Below, one piece after another: positions 57,142 to 64,000 of a stretch of DNA of 64,000 nucleotides. The notes below the pieces were generated by a model that saw only the letters and a program-made list of their open reading frames with translations, did not search any database and had not been told where the DNA came from. This DNA comes from Syncephalastrum monosporum B8922 (taxonomy: Eukaryota; Mucoromycota; Mucoromycetes; Mucorales; Syncephalastraceae). The stretch spans positions 248,001 to 312,000 of the forward strand of contig JNEN01000882.1 in NCBI GenBank assembly GCA_000697355.1. Reading direction: 5' to 3'. The position numbers and the translations under genes are program-made. Every line of letters begins with the position of its first letter. Within the stretch, counting starts at the first letter, position 1.

Positions 57142-57754
57142 TTCAAGGTTGTCGTCCGGTCTATGCATACCTACACTCCTCTTCCAGAATAAATCACACA
57201 CTACACTCTCGTATGCATCTATAAGAATACAGTATACGCTGGGAGCGATTGTTGCCCTAGGTCAGTGCGGGTTACTGTATGGACGTTCCATACAGTATGC
57301 CGGCACGACGTACTTGCCTGTAACTTTTTGGCTCCGAGCGTCTCGTGAGGAGATATGTACATACGTAGCTTGAAACGACATAACCACGACGAAACTTCCG
57401 TAACAGCGGCTGTATGGTGAGTGAGAAGGAGCCAAAGGAATATTAAGCAATCAGATTAAGTTTTTACGGAATTGATTGTATGTCTATAGTGACCCGTACC
57501 CCTTTGAAATATTTACAACAGCATCAGATTATGTGTATCATAAGAGCTGTCTGTCGCGATGCGTCTCAAGCAGTCAGTAAACAAGCGGATCCCCAGGTGA
57601 GCATGCTTTCTTTAGAGCTTGAATTATTTCCCGGGATATCCATCCAGGCACTTAGTTTTACTCTTGTGTACCCGATTTCTGAGTCATCGTTTCATACTCC
57701 GATCAATAAATGCACTTCTGCATTTCTGCTTTGGTGCAACCCCACAGGTTGAAT
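57142..57754. other. Intergenic spacer with a long palindrome
   Basis: Holds an 11-bp-arm inverted repeat at 57273-57297 and a related ATACAGTATAC word nearby (57228-57238). Otherwise no coding signal. Confidence 0.5.
57273..57297. repeat. Perfect palindrome with 11-bp arms
   Basis: TACTGTATGGA, loop CGT, TCCATACAGTA. It lies 132 bases after the SYLF-SH3 stop and 458 bases before the GTPase start. It could act as a transcription-factor site or a hairpin terminator. Confidence 0.8.
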
Positions 57755-59703
57755 ATGCAGCTTCGCACCTTCTCGCTGTGGAACAAGCAAAATTCAATAC
57801 CAAAGGCCCTTCCGCCTGAAGTAGACGACAGAGGCAACGTTGAGTACAAAGTATATATACTGCCACTGCTGTCCACCTGAATAGATGCTGACTTGCTGTC
57901 ATCGCTAGCTTAAACTCGTCAATCCAACGGAGGATCGTCTTGCTCACCTCATTACCCAACTCAATTGGAGGTAGCCTCTTTTAACAAGTCGATTACGTAT
58001 GTATGTGTATACTGATGAACTTCTTTTTAGACTAGCTGAAGGCAATGGCGAAGCACTCTACGAGCTTGGTGTGGAAGACAACGGCACGCTTGTAGGTTCG
58101 TTGCCACTGTCTAGTGAAAAGAAAGTTGGGATTACTGAATCACAAACACCATTGGTCATGTGTTTGTGCATATATTTATTAGGGCTGACAACAAAAGAGC
58201 TAGCTGCAACTATGGGCACACTGAAGCGCATGGCTGAAGTTCTGGATGCAGATGCGCTTATCCAACATGAAGTTCCGGTGAAAGGCGGACGCAAGGTGGT
58301 GGAAGCGCTCGTGCGACGACGGCCATCCCAGATGTCGACCGACCGCGTACTTGATATTCGAATAGCTATCCTCGGCAGCCAGGGCGAAGGCAAGTCTACC
58401 TTGCTTGGCTGCCTGACGCAAGGCAGACTCGACAATGGCCGCGGCCGAGCCCGCCTTGCACTGCTGCGGCACCGCCACGAAATCGAAACAGGCACTACTT
58501 CCTCCATCTCACACGAAATTATCGGCATCGATCCGGATGGTCAACTGATCAACTATGGCGTTGACGACATTGACACGTGGGAAGATATATGCGAGAATAG
58601 CGCCAAGGTCGTCACCTTCCTTGACCTTTGCGGCTACGCAAAGTATCTCCGAACCACCATCTCGGGCATGACGGGTTACGCCCCCCATTATGCCTGTCTC
58701 GTTGTCTCTGGAGACCGGGATGCCATTCCTCTCATGACACGCGAGCATTTTAGTCTGGCCGATATGTTGCATGTGCCTGTCTTTGTCGTGATCACCAAAG
58801 TCGACCGTGTTTCTGACCGCCAGGTGAAGAAGGTCTTGCACCTCCTCGAAGATACCACGCACCGCAGCGTACGGCGGATACAGTGCGCAGAAGATTTGCC
58901 AGGTGCTTCTGAGAGCCTGATGAAAGGGCAAGATCCAATACCCGTGTTCACGGTGTCCAATACCAATGGGCTCCATATGAACCTCCTTAGTCAATTCTTT
59001 GGCTTCCTCACTAAACCAGATCATGCCAACCATGATGAGTGGCTGCAGTATCCTGTCGAGTTCCAAGTCGAAGAGGTATATTTTTTGGAAGGTGAGATAA
59101 CATACAACAATGACCCGGCTATTTGGATGAGGAAAAAACTAACATCTAAATATGGTAGATACAGGGCATGTCGTCAGTGGCGTATTGCGACGAGGGCATA
59201 TCAGCCTCAAATCGCCGCCCCAATCAGGGTACTACCATCTTGGCCCAGACGCCAAGGGCGAGTTTGTCAAAGTCAAGGTTACATCCGTCCACCGACATCG
59301 CGTGTCCGTCTCGGAAATTGTTTGCGGTCAGGCAGCCACGCTGGCACTTTCTTCCGACGAATTGGATCACTGGCGCATACATAAAGGAATGGCGTTGTTG
59401 GCCACTGAGACGCCAGAGAGCTTCTACGCGTTCGAGGCCGAGATCGAAGTGCTGCAATGTGCCACGACCGGGCTCACGGCGGGCGCATGTGGAATGCTTC
59501 GCTCAGGGTCCGTGCGCCAACGCGCACGCATTGTCTCCGCTCTCTCCCCCAAGGATACGATCATCAAGGGTGAGAGGGGCAAATGCGTCTTTCGCTTCCT
59601 CTATGGGCCAGAGTACCTCTGCATAGGCGCACGCTTGCTCTTTCTGGAGGGAGATACCAAATGCATGGGCCGGGTCACTCGCCTGATACGTACTATTGAT
59701 TAA
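57755..59703 (+). CDS. GTP-binding protein of the GTPBP1/GTPBP2 (GP-1) family
   Basis: GTPBP1/2 are eEF1A-like GTPases linked to ribosome rescue and mRNA turnover. The start is MQLRTFSLWNKQN at 57755; five exons. The N-terminal region (LKLVNPTEDRLAHLITQLNWRL, then LGVEDNGTLVGLT) matches the family-specific lead. The G domain carries ILGSQGEGKSTLLGCLTQGRLDNGRGRARLALLRHRHEIETGTTSSI (very close to GTPBP1/2), VTFLDLCGYAKYLRTTISGM (DxxG region), and TKVD (NKxD). Domain II/III motifs such as VEEVYFLEDTGHVVSGVLRRG and GMALLATETPE follow. The residue after DxxG, usually the catalytic histidine (GHEKY), is Tyr (GYAKY). Alternative: a diverged GTPBP2 paralogue with little GTP hydrolysis. Confidence 0.88.
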
Positions 59704-59881
59704 TTCACTAAATTTCCCCGCTGCGCCAATTTAGTTTATTGTTTGCTGTAGTATGTGTATATACCTGAATATTTCCTTGGAACAATGTAATGTTTGTTTC
59801 CTGAAACACAAAGTAGACAAAAGAAAAAAGACGCGTCGTCACTCGTTTTGATCCATCCCTTCTTCACTTGCCACCTCTGCG

Positions 59882-61668
59882 ATGAAGTCGCCATATCTAC
59901 TCGGGTGTATCGCCGTTGCCATCGCGTCGTGCGCAGATGCTATTCAGGACAAGGCACCAACGCATATCGTCAAATTTAAGCCGGTCACTGCAAATGTCAG
60001 CTTTGGTACGTCTGACCTATGCTCATTTGAGAATAGCCATGCTCATTGATGTGTCTATTCATGCAGCCCATGACTTTATCGTGCAGCGCCACACTGAATA
60101 CCAGTTAGCGATGCGCCGTAAAGTTGTCAAAGCCGCGGACGCTCAGCCTAAAGCCAAGGACGCTATTGCACAAAAAGATGTGGTCGACAAAAAAGGTGAC
60201 AAAAAAGGTGACGACGAGGACGACGATGAAAATGAAGGCGAGCAAGAACAAGAAGCCGAGGAAGACGAGGATGAGGACGAGGACGAGGATAAGGAAAAAG
60301 ACGAAGACGACAACAAAGTCCAAGCAGCGAGTTTAGGAGACTCACTGAGCCTCGAGCATGTTGATTTGGGTAGCAATGGTGTTGCTATGATGGGCGTCTT
60401 CCCTGACGCTGCGTTCTTGGAACAGCTCCATTTGGACCCTTCGATCGAATACATCGAGCCGAACCAAGTTTACAAGTCCACCTTTGTGGTGCCTCACCAT
60501 TCGCATATCAAGCAACGCCGAGGTAACAAGGAGCCCAGTCCGGACTGGGGTCTGGCACGCATCAATCAACATCAACGCGGTGACTTGGAAAGTTATGAAT
60601 ATGATGCATCCTCTGGGTAAGTTACCCTGTCAGCGTACACTGAGACAATTATCTCATATGTCTCTTAGAACGGGTGTGAACGTCTACGTGCTGGACACGG
60701 GCGTCTATACCGATCACCAAGATTTCGAGGGCCGAGCCAAGCATTCCGCCAATTTTGTCGAATATGAAAAGGATGGCGATATGGGTGGACATGGTACGCG
60801 GGCGCGCTCTTTTCAACTTTATCTACTGACAGTTCTTCTCTTTCAAACTCGATAGGCACTCATGTTGCAGGCAAGATTGCAGGCAAGACCTATGGTGTAG
60901 CTAAAAACGCAACTATCCACTCTGTTAAAATTCTCAACCAGAATGGCGATGGTTTGACAAGCAGCCTTATCAAAGGTAACTTTTATTTATATAGAACGCA
61001 TGTTAGATATATTAAACAACTGTGTGTGCGCCTTTTTTTAGGATTGACTCATGTGATCGAGAAGGCCCAATCCGGCAAAAGTATCATCAACTTGTCATTG
61101 AGCGGACCGAAATCGGAAAGTATCGATGACATTGTGGAGCACGTCGTGAAGGACCATGGTATCCCCGTGTTTGTCTCGGCAGGCAATGCAGGCAAGGACG
61201 CATGCGACTTTGCGCCCTCCTCCAATCCCAGTGTGTTCTCTGTGGGTGCTTCTGACATTGCAGATAACGTCCCCTCGTATTCAAACTATGGACCCTGTGT
61301 CCGCCTCTATGCACCTGGATCCCATATTGTCAGCACATACTATCGTAGCGACGACGACGTCAAGGCGATGGATGGCACAAGGTAAAAAGAAGAAGAGAGA
61401 AAAGCGACTGAGTTGCGTGGATGGATTATAGTGACGAGTTTGCTGATCCACACACGTATGTGTGTATGGTGCTTTATTGCTTAGTATGTCGACGCCTCAC
61501 GTCGTGGGTATCGCGGCCAACTTGATGTCCCGTTACGACTTTAAGGAGCCACAAGAATTGTACGATATGCTTGTGTCATCCAGCACGACAGATATGCTCA
61601 AGTTCTCTGCGGGCCATGAGGAGGAGGGCAATGCCAACAGGCTAGCTTATAATACGTTTTTCCAATAA
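59882..61668 (+). CDS. Subtilisin-like serine protease (peptidase S8, proteinase K type)
   Basis: Five to six exons. Residues 1-21 form a signal peptide (MKSPYLLGCIAVAIASCADA). The I9-type propeptide is unusually long: a highly acidic D/E/K-rich stretch (residues ~70-125, with many Glu/Asp) is inserted before the typical EYIEPNQVY end. The catalytic domain starts near PDWGLARINQ, with the Asp in VYVLDTGVYTDH, the His in GGHGTHVAGKIAGKTYGVAK, the oxyanion SAGNAG region, and the Ser in MDGTSMSTPHVVG, each completed across a short intron. It ends LAYNTFFQ. The catalytic domain has the proteinase K/Pr1 layout. It is probably secreted. Confidence 0.94.
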
Positions 61669-61981
61669 AACCAGGCTGCTGAAGGCGGAAGGGGAGGGAT
61701 CATGCGGCACAGTTAGCACATATAAGGTTCAAGAGCAAATTGAGATTCCGCGCATTGGTGAACAAAAAGCAAAAAGGGCTTCAAACCAAACCGACCCAAA
61801 CGAAAAGCATACAAAAGGGCGGCTTCCAATTTCCCTTCTCTGTTTCTCTCTTCTTTTTCTCTTTCGCTTTTCCTTCTCTCTTCAACCATTTCCTTTTTTT
61901 TTTTTTTTTCAATTTTCTCAACCCTTTTACATTTTCATTCTCCGTGCCGTGGCAAGAACAAACAAGAGCGGGATACGTAGA

Positions 61982-62816
61982 ATGGCGAAACAACAGCAGC
62001 TCTCGACGACGGTGGGGTTATCGCTTGGATTTTTGGGGATCGTGGGACTGGTCGTCTCGCTTGTGTCCCTGGTGCCTGTGAACGTGTACAATATTTTGCT
62101 GATCGTCAAGGCCGGTGTCGACCTGTTGAAGCTGTGCAATTATGACCTGTCTCCCGATGCATTCCTTCTGGCCGTGTTTTATGCTGGCTCGATTGTCTCT
62201 TCCCTGATCACCATGACACTCGTCTTGGTGACATGTCTCCGCCAGAGCAACAAGGCCTTCTGGCTTCAGGCACAGCAGCAACACGAGCGAGATGTCGAGT
62301 CCTCCTCGCCCACCTCGTCTTCCTCCGCTGCTCAGGATCCGGCTGCGTCCGCGGCCGTAAAGGCACGCAGCGTCTGGTTCAACCGCGTGGGCTGTTTTCT
62401 TTTTGTCGGTCAAATGGGTTGGGCCTTGTTTGGTAAGTCAAAGCGGGCAGGGAAAAAGAAAAGGAAGAGAAAAAAAAGCCTCTTTTTTCATGCTAATCTT
62501 TATCAAAACAGGAACGCATCTGCTCTTCTTTATGGACATCAATCCAGCTGCGTTGCGCAAATCGACATTGATCTCTGTGTGTATTTTGTGGCTCAACTAT
62601 GTCATCATCACCCTTTTCTCCTTCATCCTTTTCTGTGCCTCGTTTTTCATTGTCCTTGGTTCCGCACGTAAACACCGCCGGCGGCGGCATCACCATTCGG
62701 CTCGTACCGCCCCTGCTTCTTCTACTGCGTCATCCTCTTCTGGCGAAGAAATGCAATACCAGCGTGGCGAGGAGACAACGCCGCTTCTCAAAGCTACCAC
62801 GACTCCCTTGGCTTAA
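61982..62816 (+). CDS. Four-helix membrane protein, unassigned
   Basis: Two exons (intron about 62432-62510). The start MAKQQQLSTTVGLSLGF has good context. Four hydrophobic helices are evident: residues ~9-32 (LGFLGIVGLVVSLVSLVPV), ~60-82 (LLAVFYAGSIVSSLITMTLVLV), ~130-150 (VGCFLFVGQMGWALF) and ~170-195 (LWLNYVIITLFSFILFCASFF). A Ser/Ala/Gln-rich cytoplasmic loop sits between helices 2 and 3; the C-terminus has a poly-basic RKHRRRRHHH patch and a TTPLLKATTTPLA tail. I do not recognise the family. The topology suggests a small tetraspan protein of the plasma or endomembrane system. Confidence 0.75.
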
Positions 62817-63069
62817 AAAAAGTTATTCCCCCCTTTCACTTTTCTCTTTATCTGCACATTCTTATTTTCCTTCTGCTCATATCCTATCTGGCCTACTATT
62901 CCACTATATACATACCCCTCTCAGCCCTCTTTCTCTCATCCTCATTTGATTTGTTCATAGTTTTCCTTTTCTTGCACATCCTTCTACTTATTTATATACT
63001 ATTGTATCCCGTTTTTACCCCGTCATGTGCAGCATGTAGTATATCAATTATACAGCATGGCGGTGTGTC
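62817..63069. other. Convergent spacer
   Basis: Pyrimidine-rich 3' flank of the tetraspan gene; nothing further. Confidence 0.4.
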
Positions 63070-64000
63070 TCACTGAGTACAAACATGGATATTACCATCG
63101 ACATGGCTACGTATATACTCTCGCGTCAGTCCTCTTTTGTGTCTGTGTGTCTGTGTATCCTTATTAGGCTTACCAATAAAGCATTCCCACCGCTCCAAAA
63201 GAAAGCTTACAAAGCCTTCCTTTTCCGCCGCCTCCACCTGGTCCAGCCGGAAGGTATAGATCGCCGCGTTCTTCTTGAGCGCCACAGCTAAACCACATCA
63301 TTTAGCGATCATTTCTTCTTCCTTTTTTTTTCTCTTCCTTCTTATTTCTTTGCACATACCCATATAAGCTGCGTCTTTCACATTCCAGAATGTCACGGCA
63401 CCGATAGGCTAGTAGAATTATAAAGAAAGGCAAGTGAGTTTAGTTTACTATTCAGTCTTGTTCACGCATACCGCAGACTGGGCATATTTTCCTTTTTACC
63501 CCTCACTTACCGAGAAAGCCAGCTCGCTGCTGGGAATGACCATTGCAGTTTCCCAGAATGCCGCCGCCACACGATCATGTGGCTCCTTGTCGCGCTCGTA
63601 GATATATATCTGCGGATAACTCTCATCCTGCTCTATCCAAACCGCGAGCACGTTGCCCTCCGCATTGAGCGCCAGCCCTTCGATGGAGGCAGTCGACGGG
63701 CTCTCCACTGGTACTAAATCTTCATTCCAAAAGTAATAGTCGTCTGCAAGGCTGCCGTCGCTCTCTTTGTACAAGAACCGGCGCTCGTTGTCGTCTTCCT
63801 TGATGGCGTCGATCTGACTGGTATAGTCGAGCGTCAGGAACTTGTTGCGGATGTATGGCATCACAAGTGTCTTTCCATTGGCAGATTTGGCTACATGGAG
63901 TGAAAAACAGAACAGAATCAATTATCTAGTCCGTGGTTTCGCTCTTCTCAAGAATAATTACTAATGTCAAGCCGAGGCATGCTGGATTCGACGCGTTCTT
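63070..64000 (-). CDS. Unassigned beta-propeller-like protein (5' end outside the window)
   Basis: The gene runs off the right edge, so only the 3' exons are seen. Joined on the minus strand they read ESSMPRLDITKSANGKTL, YIRNKFLTLDYTSQ, then VESPSTASIEGLALNAEGNV, LAVWIEQDESYPQIYIYERD, PIGAVTFWNVKDAAYMAV and ALKKNAAIYTFRLDQVEAAE. The alternating short strand segments with ..IEGLALNAEGNVLAVWIE.. recall WD40/propeller blades, but no GH-WD pair is intact enough for a firm call. The last exon boundary is uncertain: a stop is met at 63070, but a splice donor near 63222 could end the frame differently. Confidence 0.55.

Noticed and set aside
1..64000. CRISPR array, operon-type clustering, rRNA or tRNA genes
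   Set aside because: No regularly spaced repeats, rRNA-like stretches or foldable tRNAs were found; the genes are individually spliced nuclear fungal genes.

Overview
The window is nuclear DNA of a filamentous fungus, most likely an early-diverging (Mucoromycota/Mucorales-type) species. The evidence is a translation elongation factor 3 gene (fungus-specific), a Spg1/Tem1 GTPase, a Bck1-class MAPKKK, short GT-AG introns (mostly 45-140 nt) in nearly every gene, and compact gene spacing. Unlike budding yeast it also carries an apparent augmin subunit (HAUS3) and a GTPBP1/2-type GTPase. The genus is inference; no rRNA or other taxonomic marker was found.

Layout. 0-9 kb: 3' part of HAUS3, a fumarate reductase (OSM1-like), a lysophospholipid acyltransferase, a membrane-anchored GH5 exo-beta-1,3-glucanase and an unassigned NTF2-fold-like gene. 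9-19 kb: RPB6, a DHA1 drug:H+ antiporter, a Yap/Pap1-type bZIP factor and a SAM-domain MAPKKK of the Bck1 class. 19-22 kb: a 3.1-kb stretch with no supportable gene. 22-31.5 kb: a small secreted expansin-like protein, the SPG1/TEM1 GTPase, a PAQR (Izh/adiponectin-receptor type) membrane protein, a SCYL2-type pseudokinase and a TPR-like small protein. 31.5-41.5 kb: a gene-poor stretch with a 69-base poly(A) tract, alpha-tubulin, a bHLH factor, a sugar transporter and a newly assembled two-exon 59-aa membrane protein. 41.5-54 kb: eEF3, a mitochondrial membrane/coiled-coil protein, a tandem CCCH (TIS11-like) protein, an SDS3-like Rpd3-complex subunit, a Tudor splicing factor (SMNDC1/SPF30) and a Cys-rich type I membrane protein. 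54-64 kb: a hairpin-rich spacer with an RNA-like end, a SYLF-SH3 protein (Ysc84/Lsb3), the GTPBP1/2-like GTPase, a subtilisin protease, a four-helix membrane protein and a 5'-truncated propeller-like gene.

The genes are mostly housekeeping and do not form a cluster. Several touch shared themes: cell wall integrity (Bck1-like MAPKKK, glucanase, expansin-like protein), endocytosis and traffic (SCYL2, SYLF-SH3), and microtubules/mitosis (HAUS3, alpha-tubulin, Spg1). I found no convincing new multi-gene system, tRNA, rRNA, CRISPR array or intact transposon. The best leads are the small spliced membrane protein at 40776-41094, the structured spacer at 54920-55175, an 11-bp-arm palindrome at 57273-57297, two microexons (14 and 19 nt), and the GTPBP-like protein that lacks the usual catalytic histidine.
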